Shown here: positions 26,823 to 39,300 of the stretch, piece after piece | How positions within the stretch are numbered: position 1 is the first letter of the stretch | How the letters are laid out: each line of letters opens with the position of its first letter | Source of the DNA: Cotesia glomerata | Lineage: Eukaryota > Arthropoda > Insecta > Hymenoptera > Braconidae | Assembly (NCBI RefSeq): GCF_020080835.1 | Contig: NC_058162.1 | Span: forward strand, 24,769,885 to 24,833,884 | DNA: 64,000 nucleotides | Direction: 5' to 3' | Translations under genes and position numbers: made by a program | Notes under the pieces: model-generated | What the model saw: the letters and a program-made list of their open reading frames with translations, nothing else | What the model was told of the DNA's origin: nothing | Databases searched by the model: none

Positions 26823-26892
26823 CAGCGTTCACCCATCCAACTATTAACCCTGCTCAATGCTGCTTAACTTTGGTGACCTCCGTGCGTCTTGA
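26823..26892 (-). ncRNA. 5S rRNA-derived fragment (pseudogene or 5S-headed retroelement)
   Basis: Reads on the + strand as the complement of 5S rRNA: AGCGTTCACCCATCCAA, then TA.TAACCC, then GCTGCTTAACTTTGGTGA, in the order and spacing of the 5S internal promoter half. Compared from memory with insect 5S, most positions over about 55 bases agree. Both gene ends are missing, so it is not a working 5S gene. Confidence 0.65.
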
Positions 26893-27239
26893 AGTGTCTG
26901 TCTGCTGTGCTGCTGTCTTAGATAATAATGATTCTATGATCTACATAATGTATCATATGAGTTTATCATAAATGGAATATAAAAATTGATTTTAATATAT
27001 ATTTGGATAGTCATTATTCATAATTTATTTATTTTACCGAATTTCATTATAATATAACACTTATTTAAATAATAAAATAAATAATGATTTTACTATTAGG
27101 TAATAGCAGAGCAGACCAAAACATCTCATAGGAAATGTGACAAATTTTGTATTTCAGAATTATTTAAACGTAATTATAAACATCATTTTACACTTTTTGT
27201 GATTACCAAAAAAAAATTTTTTTTCAAAGAAACAATTTT

Positions 27240-27840
27240 TATGTCTGTTAATTATATATAAGCATATATACTTATATATAATTATACATGGGACTATATA
27301 CAATCTTGCATGGCTGTATATTGCTCCATATATAGTCATATATAATTGTATATGATTATATATAACCTCATATACAATTCCATATATAATCATGTATGAT
27401 TATATATAATTCTATATACTTATATATAATTGTATATGGAACTATATATAATCCTGTATGGTTGTATATTGCTCCATATATAGTCATATATAATTGTATA
27501 TGATTATATATAACCTCATATACAATTCCATATATAATCATGTATGATTATATATAGTTCTATATACTTATATATAATTGTATATGGAACTATATATAAT
27601 CCTGTATGGTTGTATATTGCTCCATATATAGTCATATATAATTGTATATGATTATATATAACCTCATATACAATTCCATATATAATCATGTATGATTATA
27701 TATAATTCTATATACTTATATATAATTGTATATGGAACTATATATAATCCTGCATGGTTGTATATTGCTCCATATATAGTCATATATAATTATATATGTG
27801 ATTCCATATATAATCATATATGATTATATACAATTATATA
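27240..27840. repeat. TA-rich tandem repeat, about 150-bp unit, four copies
   Basis: 'gttgtatattgctccatat' or 'gctgtatattgctccatat' recurs near 27311, 27460, 27610 and 27760. Each unit is rich in TATATA and self-complementary. Part of the nested element. Confidence 0.75.
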
Positions 27841-28839
27841 TAATTATATAGAAACATTTTTTCTCGGGTTAGTAGATGAAGAAATGAATTTAAACTCGGC
27901 ATTTAAAAAAAATGCTTTTCTAATCAAAGTTGTTAAGAAAATAAACGTTCTTAAGCTGGTTTGATGAACTGCTGCTCTTAATTTTTTTTAATAATTAATA
28001 TTTAATATTTTGAACTGAGGAGTTTTTTTCAATTTTTTAATTTATTAGAATTCAATAAAAATTTATATGATAGTTATTTTTATTACAGATGATTAAATAT
28101 ATTTAAAAATAATTTAGAGTGTCAATATTTAAATCCCTGTCAATAATTGGGACTTTGACCTTATTGAGTAATCAATTTTATTAGTTTATTAATAATAATT
28201 TTCATAAATGATTAATTACTTTTAAAAATATAAAAATTTATTTTAAAATAATTTATTGAATCAGAAGAGTTCAAACTCTTACAGTTAATTTTTTAGGTTG
28301 AAGTCAAAAAAAGGCATCTTAGCGCTGTCGAATGGCTGTCAATATGAGATTCAACTTAAAAATGACCAACTAGTTATTGACACCCATTATTTATATATTA
28401 TAAAGCATACAATTAATTTCGATTATTCAATTTTATAAATTTTTCATATATTGTTAATTAAAAAAAAAAAAAAATGATATTAGTAGATGAAGAAATGAAT
28501 TTAAACTCAGCATTAAAAAAAAAAATGCTTTTCTAATTAAAGTTGTTAAGAAAATAAACGTTCGTAAGCTGGTTTGATGAACTGGTGCTCTTTATTTTTT
28601 TTTTAGTAATTAATACTTAATATTTTGAACTGAGTAATTTTTTTAAATTTTTTAATTAATTAGAATTTAATAAAAATTTATATGATAGTTATTCTTATTA
28701 CAGATGATAAATATATTCAAAAATAATTTAGGGTGTCAATATTTAGACCCCTGTCATATGGGGCTTTTACCTTAAATAAACACATAAACAATTTTTTTCC
28801 TAAACCACTGGTTCAAAAGTTACAACCCTTTTAGCAACT

Positions 28840-29375
28840 AGATAGATAGATAGATTTGCTTTATTATGCCAAGGCCTAATCGCCGAATGGCAATATTATA
28901 AAAAATACAGACATAATTAAGGGTACATTATATATACATTCAGTAATATTTAAAGGAAACAATTAGAGTGGTAAATTAACACTATTGACTAGTATCATCA
29001 TTATTGATCATGTCAGTAATTGCTATAGTAACTATTTAATTATAATCTATTCTAAATTTAAAAAATATAAAAAATAAAAAAAAATAAAATAAATAACATA
29101 AAATATATCACTCTGATTTAACCAATTTGCTCAACGGCTTTACAAAATTCAATAAGTAATAATAAAATTTAAATAAATGAGTGTTGTTTAAATATCCGGA
29201 TTAAATAAGTGGTCATACATCTTATTTTTAAAAATCTCCAAGCTCGCAGAATCAACAATATCAGCTGGCAATCGCTCCCACAAGCGAATTACAGTAATGA
29301 TAAACGAATCTTTATACTGTGTCGTTGTAAAATTTGGTAACTTAAAGTTGATATTATTTACAACTAAATACAATT
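28840..29375 (-). mobile_element. 5'-truncated non-LTR retrotransposon (LINE) fragment
   Basis: On the minus strand, 29373 down to 29188 encodes the last about 60 residues of a LINE reverse-transcriptase protein. The pattern TTTQYKDSFIITVIRLWERLP, then LEIFKNKMYDHLF, is the usual carboxy tail (aromatic-x-NSF...LWNxLP...FK..L) of Jockey/CR1-like ORF2 proteins. About 340 bases of 3' UTR follow, with AATAAAGC and a (TCTA)n tail at 28840-28855, as expected for target-primed insertion. The polymerase core is missing, so it is a dead 5'-truncated copy. Confidence 0.75.
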
Positions 29376-29954
29376 TCCAAAAAAGAAAAAACCTTAAAAA
29401 TTTCCAATTTCTCTAATCTTCTAAAACTTAAAACCTAGTTCTCTAAAAATGAAAAAAAAACCTTCAAAGCGCATCATAAATTCCAGATCTTAAATAAACC
29501 TTGAAAGAAAGTCTTATTAAACCTGGCTGCGAAGTAGCATTAGATTAATAAAAAAACCCATCAACATCAGCATCACTATCCCGAGCGTCAGTTAATAGGT
29601 AAACAACCAGAGAGAAAGGCTACTTGAGAATTGGTGTGTGCGAATGTAAGCGAAACGAGACGTGCAATCTCATTGCCAAGGTGCTTGGTGCCTATTTCTA
29701 TATTGCAACATTCTCAATTCCTCAAGAATCAAGCTTAATAGCACGATTCTTCCAGGGCCTAGATATGAATTTGGATAAGGCGATTGTAATAACTGCTAAT
29801 GACTATGCACAAAATGGCAGGCGTTAAGCCGACTAGGTTGAACAGAGGCGGTGAACGCAAGTAGAATGTATTTGGGTGGTTTGGTGGATTGCTTGCTTGC
29901 TTGCTTGCTGGAGTGGGCAAGATATCAAACCAGAGACAGTGGTGGAGGAGTGAT
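29376..29954. other. Unique intergenic DNA upstream of Lac2
   Basis: No gene recognised. A short (GCTT)n run lies near 29890. A 67-codon open frame at 29624-29827 starts at a non-ATG codon and has no recognisable content. Distal Lac2 promoter sequence is the natural guess. Confidence 0.3.
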
Positions 29955-30291
29955 AGGTATTAAATAGCTCGCAACCCCAGAAAGTTCCGTGTTTAGTGTC
30001 GGCCGTCGTCTAAGGACCAAGTGGTTCAATTTTAAAATTAGTGGATAGTCGAAGTTTATTTTTTTTTTTCATGTATTTAACAGTGACTCCTGGTGATTGT
30101 TAACGGTATTGCGCCAATGAGTTGTCCCGATCAGGGAAATCAAAAGTAAGCGTAGGAGAAAAGTGACAGCAACTGTGCAGTGGCCTCAGTTGCTGGAGAG
30201 AACGTGTCTAAGACAGTTCTAGGCATTCCTATATCTGAAAGTACTGTTTGTTATCGATTATTCCGAAGATTTTACATTTTTTATTTTTAAA
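29955..30291 (+). promoter_or_regulatory. Lac2: Probable Lac2 promoter and 5' untranslated region
   Basis: Immediately upstream of the Lac2 start codon, non-repetitive and higher in GC than its surroundings. A TATTAAATAG box lies at about 29957-29966, which would place a start site near 29990 (GTGTTTAGTGTC). This is inference: the box is imperfect, and a donor-like AAAGTAAGC at about 30142 means a 5' UTR intron is possible. Confidence 0.4.
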
Positions 30292-30376
30292 ATGAAATTA
30301 CTGGGTGCCATTATTCTGACTCTTCTCTTAGTGGAGTGTTGGGGAACGCGAGTACAGTCAAGTAAAAAAAAAAAGG
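30292..30376 (+). CDS. Lac2: Lac2 coding exon 1: start codon and signal peptide
   Basis: Encodes residues 1-28 plus the first base of codon 29. It opens with ATG in a fair context (AAAATGA), followed by a hydrophobic run (LLGAIILTLLLVECWG), typical of a signal peptide, and ends in a lysine run. The donor is G|GTGAGT. The single leftover G joins the AA at the start of exon 2 to make a Glu codon with no stop, which supports both edges although they lie 13.5 kb apart. An upstream non-coding exon cannot be excluded. Confidence 0.85.
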
Positions 30377-33300
30377 GTGAGTTTTTTTCGGAGTGAAAAA
30401 ATTATTTTTTGTGCGGATTGGAAATTTTTATTGTTTTATTTAAAGTAAGAGCTGGATATTTGTAGAAAGTAGATAAATTAGCGCGTTAATGATCGAGCAC
30501 CTGTTCGAGATCCACGTGCGCCAATGTGAACCTACTTGACGGGCTTAACGGTACGGAAGAGTTAGATTTTTAATTTCTGGGCTTTGTAAAGGAGAATTTA
30601 AGTAGAATCGTTTCAGTTAGGCTAGGTTAGTGTAATTAAATGGAAAAGATCGGGTCATAAGACGACCTCGCACTCCTGGGCACGATCTCGATATGTCAGG
30701 GCATGTTTTCGTGGTCTAGATAGGGAGTTAATGTCAATGATGGTGGTATTTAAAGAGATTATTGGAGGAGTTTGCTTTCTGGGTTATGGGATGAAATTTA
30801 AGGTTGGAAAAGATTTTAAGGACATTTTTATACACTGAAAAACAAATTTAGAGCGCTAAAAAATTGAGTTTTCAAAAATTAACTTGATTCAAGAGAAAAA
30901 TTCTTGAACCAAAAATATTATTTTGAAGAGGGGAATTGGCTTGAATTAAAACGAAAAATTCTTAAATCGAGTAAAATTTCTTTAAATTAAGATTATTAAG
31001 TTCTTCAAAATTATATACTTGATTCAAGATCATTTTTTTTCTGTGTAGAATTTGGAAGAGAAAAACTATGAATTTTTTGTAGAGCGGGAAATTATGGATG
31101 TGATTAGATGTTGATTTTGGGATAAAATTTTTTTTTCTTTGGAACTGCAGATTAGATTGTTTGTAAATTGTGTGTTGTGATTTTTTAGAAAGGGATTTTA
31201 ATTAAAATGGGTGTAAATTTTGAAATATTGATCATAGGAAGTTTTTGTTAGACAAAAATTTGATTTTTTACGAATTTTGTTTGAAAATTTTTTTTTTTAA
31301 ACTGATGGTTCAAAAGTTACAATCTGTTAAATAACTACATAATTTGTCCAAAATTGCTTTTTTTTTTATTGAGTTTGAAGGCTGTAATTAAAGAAGCTAT
31401 ATCTTCTAAAATATTGGTCCTAAAAAATTTTTATGGATATCAAAATTGTTTAAAATTTGATCTTCTACAAATTTTGTTTTAAATTTTTTTTTCTAAAATT
31501 GATAGTTCAAAAGTTACGATGCGTTAAATAACTACATAATTTTTCCAAAATAGCTCCTTTTTTTTATAGAGTTTAAAGTCTGTAATTAAAGAAATTGTTC
31601 CAAATTTGATTTTCTATACTCTAAGAAAAAAAAAATTTTTTGTCCAGAAAAAAATTTCTTAGCTTAAGAATCGTTAAAAAAAATTTTGGTTTTTTAACAA
31701 AACAATATCAATATCTATCATGATAATAAAATGTTGGCATTAATTTTGATAGATTAACAAATAAATAGGTTCACTTGAATTGAACAAAAAATACTTCGAT
31801 TAATTCGATTAATTTTTGAGACAAGAAAATATATTCTTAAAAATTATTAAGAATATATATTGTGACAAGAAAATTTTCTCGAGAGTAGTACTTTTTTTTC
31901 TCAGTGTAAAATTAATAGTTTAAAAGTTACGGTCCGTTAAATAACTATCAAATTTTTCCAAAGTTGCTCCTTTTTTATAGAGTTTAAAATCTGCAAGTAA
32001 AAAAGCTATATCTTTTAAATTATTGGTCCTACAAAAATTTTTGAAGATATCAAAATTGTTCAAAATTTGAATTTCTACGAATTTTGTTAAGACTTTTTTT
32101 TCTAAAATTGATAGTTTAAAAGTTACGATCCGTTAAATAACTATCTAATTTTTTCAAAATTGCTCCTTTTTCATAGAATTTAAAGTCTATAATTAAAAAA
32201 GCTGTATCTTCCAAAATATTGGACTTCAAAAAATTTTTAAAGGTATCAAAATTGTTCAATATTCAATTTTCTATAATTTTTGTTCAAAACTTCTTCCTCT
32301 AAAATTGTTATTTCAAAAGTTAGAGCTCTTAAACAATTATCAAATCTAAAATCTAACATTTTTTCCAAATTTTTTTCTAGATTTACTTTTGAGCCTATAA
32401 TCAAATCTGTCATAAAGTTAAAAATATTGATTTTTTTTTTAATTTTTATCAAGACTAATATTTTCAATATTGAATTCTTTACAATTTTTGTTTAAAACTT
32501 TTTATTCCAAAATTGATACTTCAAAAGTTAAATCCTTTGAACAACTATAACATTTTTTCCAAATTTTTTTCTAGATTTACTTTTGAGCCTATAATCAAAT
32601 CTGTCATAAAGTTAAAAATATTGATTTTTTTTTTTAATTTTTACCAAGACTAATATTTTCAATATTGAATTCTTTACAATTTTTGTTAAAAAATTTTTAT
32701 TCCAAAATTGATACTTCAAAAGTTAAATCCTTTGAACAACTATAAAATTTTTCCCAAAATTTTTTCTAAATTTAGTTTTGAACCTTTCACTAAATCATCC
32801 ATAAAATTAAAAATATTGATTTTTTGCAAATTTTAACAGATCAATATTGTTCAAAATTTAATTTTCTACAACTTTTGTTCAAACCTTTTTTTTTTTCTTA
32901 AATTGATAGTTCAAAAATTACGATTCGTTAAATAACTATCTAATTTTTCCAAAATTGTTCCTTTTTTTTATAGAATTTGAATTCTATAATTAAAGAAGCT
33001 ATATCTTTTAAAATATTAGACCTACAAAAAATTTTATAAAATCAAAATTGTTTAAATTTGATTTTTTATAACTTTTGATCAAAACTTTTTCATCTAAAAT
33101 TGATAGTTCAAAAGTTAGAGCCTTTAAATAACTAAAAAATCTTTTCCAAAATTTTTTCTTAATTTACTTTTGAGCATTTGATTAAATATTAATTTTTTAA
33201 AAATTTTTACGAAATCCATTATTGTTCAAAATTGAATTCTCTACAACTTTTGTTCAAAAATTTATCTCTAAAACCATCCATTACATAATTAAAGCAGTTC

Positions 33301-36300
33301 CAAAATTACTAATACAAAATAAAAAAAATCGCAAAAAACTGTCAGTAATTGTAACTCTGAATAAAAAAAGGATTATCTCCCGTCTTAAATCAGAGCCTCA
33401 TTATCCAAACAATAACAGGATCAAAGAATGACAGGAAATTCTTCTTCAACAATCGGAAGTTGTCTTGTCACATCAGAAAACTGTGGAGAAAACATCTAGG
33501 TATTTTCTCTTTGGATTGCTGCACAACTACAAGTTGCGTGTTCCTGAGAAAGATTTGCCAGTTTTACGACATTATATACATGTCCGCGTCTCTTTAGGGC
33601 GTCCCGCGGTCATTAAGAGCGAGAGAGACGGAATATTAACCGCGTATTAACGTATGAGTAGAAATCAGCTATCTTCCGGCTCTTAATGTCCCTCTAGCAC
33701 TTTAAAACATTTATTACTCGGACTCCGTAGTGACCAAACAAAACCAGCAAGTCAACTTTCTTGAGGACTGCTTTAATAAACTAAACTCCAAATACATCTA
33801 AATGGATAAATAAATAAATAATACATATGAATAAATAAATAACAGCCTCGAACTTAAACTTATAGACATTACTGCACTTGACCAAATTTTAAGGTCAATC
33901 CCGATCCCGTTCCCGTTCCGGTAGATGTTTATTTCCACGAGACAAAAAAAATAACCCGAATTTCGATTTAATGTCTTAATTTATTTAATCTCGTCGTAAA
34001 TCATTTTTTAATGCATTATTCAGAGATTTTTTATTTTATTTATGCGCTGATATTTACATTGATCATTAATCTTTTATTTAATGCCAAAAATTGTGATTAT
34101 TTATGTAATTCGATAATTTTAAAGGAAGAAAACACTATTACTATTGACCTGGAATTTTTAGTTTCTAAAATGAATTTCGGTAGAAATTTAACTACTCGGG
34201 AAGTAATCAACGGATTGCAAGAATTTCTTCCGGGGTCGAAAGCATATTATATATTTAAGATCTCCACAAAATTTGAAATTATTCGGATGATTAGTTTTGA
34301 AGTTATCGCGAAAAAACGATCCGTACAGAAAGATTTGTGCGGATGTACGGAGTGAATATCTCGGAAACTAATCAAATAATTAGAAAAATTCTTTGAACAA
34401 CCTTAATAGTAGCAAATAATGAACAGTTTTACAAAATTTGAAAACAATTGAACAATTGGTTCAAAAGTTATTGCAAAAAAGATTGTTAGACTATAATTTT
34501 ACATGTTTGTAACTCGAAAGTAATCAACGGATTATAAAAATTTCTTCTAGGGTCTTAAGAGTATTATAAGCTTAAGATCTCTACAAAATTTGAAATAATT
34601 TAGACAGTTAGTTAGGAAGTTATCGCGAAAAAATGATCCGTACAGAAAAAATTGTGCGGATGTACGGAGTCAATATCTCGGAAACTAATCAAATAATTAA
34701 AAAAATTCTTTCAACAATCTCAATGGTAGTAAAAAACTAACAGTTTTACAAAATTTGAAAACAATTGAACAATTAGTTCAAAAGTTATTGCAAAAAAGAT
34801 TTTTAGACTATAATTTTACATCTTTGTAAGTCGGAAAGTAGTCAACGGATTATAAAAATTTCTTCTAAGGTCTCAAGTGTATTTTAAGCTTAAGATCTCC
34901 ATAAAATTAGAAATAATTTGAACAATTAGTTTAGAAGCTATCGCGAAAAAACGATCCGTACAGAAAGAATTGTGCGGATGTACGGAGCCAATATCTTGGG
35001 AACTAATCAAATAATTAAAAAAATTTTTTTAAAAACCTCAATAGTAGCAAAAAACTAACAGCCGTACAGAATTTGAAATCAATCTTACAATAAATTAAAA
35101 AGTAATTTATTTTACAAAAATTTCCATGACAGAAACTATAAACAAAATATAAAAATTTCTCTAGATTAACCAACGGTATAAAGTTCAATCCAACTAGTCC
35201 CAACACGGAAGATCAATGTTCGATTCCCGGCTCGAGCAAAACCAATAAATCACCGTAAGATTTCCGATTAACTAAACACCTAAATCTACTTTATTTATTT
35301 CCTTATTTTGTCGAATCATCGAGTATGAAAGTAACGTGAAATGTTTTAAATATCCTTAGCTGCGGCCGATAGCCATCGGAGTACGTGACACACGATATCT
35401 AATAGAGATAGAAAGAGCACAACGTGGTAACTGATGCAGAAACCGTGACACCGATTTTTATAGCAGACACACGCCATTAGATCTATCGAAAAACATTTAC
35501 ATTAGTTATTTACAATTAAATCTCATTCTTAATCTCCGAATAAATATCCGTTAATTTCGCAAACTAGCCCGCGGCAGAAACAATTTGCGTGTCTATAAAA
35601 AAAACTACTTTTACTTTTTTATCCGAAATTTCCTGCAAAAAATTAATTTATTAAACAAGTGTTTGCAGCAAAAACATCTTATTAAAACTAATAACAGGTA
35701 TTTCGCGAAGTAACATAACAGTATTTATTTTATTACCGGATTATTACAATGGTCATAGTCATAGTGCAAATAATTGATATGATACGACAAAGTAGCGCAA
35801 CATATGATACTTATTTATATATATTGTCTACTGTCTAGTTATCGAGTCCAGAAAAATAAAACAAATAAAATTTAATCTTACGAAAGTCTATCATAATATT
35901 GTTCTTAGAATTTATTATTGTACACGGAGAAAACAATTTATTTGAATTAAATGAGATTCGTTTAGTATAGAGAAATATCTCATTTAAATACCACCAATTA
36001 ATAATTATTTGACACAATTAAATGAATTTATTTGAGAAAAAGATATGGTTTCAGGGTATTTATTTGAATGAAATAGTTATTGCTTTATAGAACAAATATT
36101 TCTTTAATACTTTAATAGTATATTGTGTGACTAGGGATGAAACAAAACGATTTCAGACCAGAGTGAAGTTGCCTGCCCGAGCGAAGCGAGGGCTGACATC
36201 ACTCGGTCTGAAATCGTGTTTCATCCCGCGTCACACATTATATTTTTCTGCCCTCCGGCCGGAAAGTGGCAACTTTCTGGCCGCTGCGCTAAACAAAGTT

Positions 36301-39300
36301 GCCACATTCCGGCTACGTCGAGCAGAAAAATAGTATACACACCTTGGCCAGTAAATAAGAAAGCCTCAGATCACATGTTTGTCAACCTCGGCTTCGCCTC
36401 GGCCAACAATTACATGTGATCTGAGACTTTTCTTATTTTACTGGCCTAGGTATGTAATATACTATTTCATATAAGTTGCATTAAAAATGCTAGTTTCAAT
36501 GTCTGGAGCCAACCAGAATTAGATAGTTTCAGACGAACAGCGAAAATACCATTTTATTATAAAACATAATAAAATAGAAAGTAATAGTTTATTTTTATCA
36601 AACATTATTCGTAAATTGACAAGTTTTCTTTTATCATTCTTATTTGTGCTTAATAACAGAATTATAATATGTCAGTACAGTTAACGGTTAGAATGACAAT
36701 TATAAAGCTGCAACTTCACCTCGCGGACAGAAAATCGTCATTTTCTGTCCGCCGGGAAGAAATAATTGATTCCTGCCCGGCACAGTCGCATTGGTCTGAA
36801 ATTGTCTAGTTTCGGTTGGCTCAACAGGCATTGAAACTCGCATTTTCAATGCAAGTTATATGAAAAATAATTTATTTCAGACAAATCAGATTTGTTAACT
36901 ATAAACAAATGTGATTTTTGAATGTCGATAAAGAAATCATGCTCTGTAATATAGTAAATAATATCTGACATATTTTTAGGGTAATGAAAGCAAAGAGGAT
37001 GAGTTTATTTAAATAATTTATATTGGGGTATCTTCTAATAAACTAAAATTATTAGATCCGAGTTGGATTTTGATAGTTTTTTTTTCATTATTAAATTCAT
37101 CAAAAATTTATGTATATATACAAAATTACTCAATTATAACAGGCGACGATAAAGGTATTAAAATTACGATAACTCAAATAGCGACAGTCGCGACACAAAC
37201 GTCTTATGATTTATTTCAAACGAGATTTGTTCACTATTAACAAATCTTATTTGAATGAAATAAATCGGTGAATTCAATCAATTAAACCAAAACAAAATAG
37301 TATTCGGTTGAAAGTAATCCAAATTTAAATCAAACAAATTTATTCCTATTAAATACATATTTTTAAGCTATTTTAAATAAATCTACGAATTTAAATGAAA
37401 CAAACTGTTTTCTCAGTATGTACTTACTTCAATAAAATAGTTATTTGTTTATAGAACAAATATTTCTTTAATACTTTAAAATCATATATTTCAGTCAAAT
37501 CAGATTTGTTAACTATAAACAAATGTGATTTTTGAATGTCGATAAAGAAATCATGCTCTGTAATATAGTAAATAATATCTGACATATTTTTAGGGTAATG
37601 AAAGCAAAGAGGATGAGTTTATTTAAATAATTTATATTGGGGTATCTTCTAATAAACTAAAATTATTAGATCCGAGTTGGATTTTGATAGTTTTTTTTTT
37701 ATTATTAAATTCATCAAAAATTTATGTATACATACAAAGTTACTCAATTATAACAGGCGAGGATAAAGTTATTAAAATTACAATAATTCAAATAGCGAGA
37801 GTAGCGACACAAACGTCTTATGATTTATTTCAAACGAGATTTGTTATCTTATTCGAATGAAATAAATCGGCGAATTCAATCACTTAAACAAAAACAAAAT
37901 AGTATTTGGTTGAAAGTAATCTAAATTTAAATCAAACAAATTTGTTCATATTAAATACGTATTTTTTAGTTATTTTAAATAAATCTACGAATTTAAATCA
38001 AACAAACTGTTTTCTCAGTAAAGAGTTCAAAAGTAACAGTCCTCCAAAGAACTATTATATAAATTTAAAAATTTCAATTATTTAATTTAATAAATTATTC
38101 AATTTTAGTTTTAATTTCTATAACAATTTTTTTTGGTTCAATAATAAATTGATTAATATATGCTTTTCAAAAATTTAATATTTCAGCTATTTCTAAAAAT
38201 GGCTGTATTTTTCAAAATATTGTGTTTAGAAAAGAAAGCTTAAAACAAAATGAAATTTTCTAAAACTTTTTTTTAAACCTTTTAGTTCTCAAGTTACACC
38301 TATTTTAACAACTAAATATACTTTCCAAAAAAAAATTATTTTCAGACGACGACAAAACACTTTCTCCGCTTTAAAAACTCCCGCTCTTAACTTTCAAAAC
38401 GTCTTTTTCAAATCAATCAAAAATAGTCCGTTTAATTTCCAATTTTCATTCTAAATTACAAAAAAAAAACTCTTAAATTTTCAACAATATATATGAAAAA
38501 TAAATAAATAAATAAATAATAAATATTCCGTGTTAACAAAGTCTTAGATGACAGAAAATAAATAGCCGACACTCGAGAATGCGCTGTATAAAAAAAAGAA
38601 AAATAAAAATAGAGTGAGTTGAACCTTAACCGCAAACTGTGTCACCTTTCTCGGATAATGCAACATATTAATAACAACAAACAGAGTTTTATCGTATCAA
38701 ACAACTTGCCCAGAAGCATTTCTACGTTGCGTGTACTTAGGCTGAGGTATAAAGGTATCCTTAGTCCGTAACAATAATAATAACATTAAATCTTGAGGCC
38801 TACATGCCTGTGATTATTGTTTATAGCCATAGTTACATTCTATATAACAGTATGTTGTGCAGAAACGCACGTAATGCAGAAATGTAGTAACAAGGAGATA
38901 TATTGGCCCTCGGCCGATAGATAAATAATCTCCTGTCCTGAAAGTAAACTTATTGTATATCGGTGATACAATATATAATGTACAAAGGTGCCATACAGTA
39001 TTCACGCGTCGGACAATGAAAAATGCTAAGAACAATATTATGATATTGTTTCGTAAGATTGAATTTTATTTGTTTTACTTTTTGGACTCGATAAGTAGAC
39101 AGTAGACAATACACTAAGAAAACAGTTTGTTTAATTTAAATTCGTAGGTTTATTCAAAATAACTTAAAAATACGTTTTTAATATGAACAAATTTGTTAGA
39201 TTTAAATTTGGATTATTTTCAACCGAATACTATTTTGTTTTGGTTTAATTGATTGAATTCACCGATTTATTTCATTCAAATAAGATTTGTTAATAGTGAA

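Larger units (their letters stand above)
26571..27868. mobile_element. TA-rich element with CCCGAGAAAAAAT ends, nested
   Basis: Left end CCCGAGAAAAAATATTTATA, right end CATTTTTTCTCGGG, inverted repeats. The host copy at 28485 shows the undisturbed site GATATTAGTAG; here TT is present on both sides. The body is TATATA-rich with a unique middle (26720-27160) that contains a 5S rRNA-like stretch. The 63-codon frame at 26780-26971 overlaps that stretch and is not a credible gene. Confidence 0.75.
25925..28777 (-). mobile_element. TGTCAATAATTGGGG elements in inverted orientation, with a nested element
   Basis: Reverse-orientation counterpart of 22022-24826: it starts AAGGCCCAATTATTGACAC and ends GGGGCTTTTACCTTA, with a unit junction at about 28160. 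It is split at 26570 by a TA-rich element ending at 27868. Together with the + copies it makes an inverted pair around 24.8-25.9 kb. Confidence 0.8.

Noticed and set aside
26780..26971. 63-codon open frame starting ATG
   Set aside because: It overlaps the 5S rRNA-like stretch read from the opposite strand and resembles no protein.
36127..36419. Two overlapping open frames of 67-68 codons
   Set aside because: They run through hairpin arms and loops; the base composition comes from the hairpins, not from coding.
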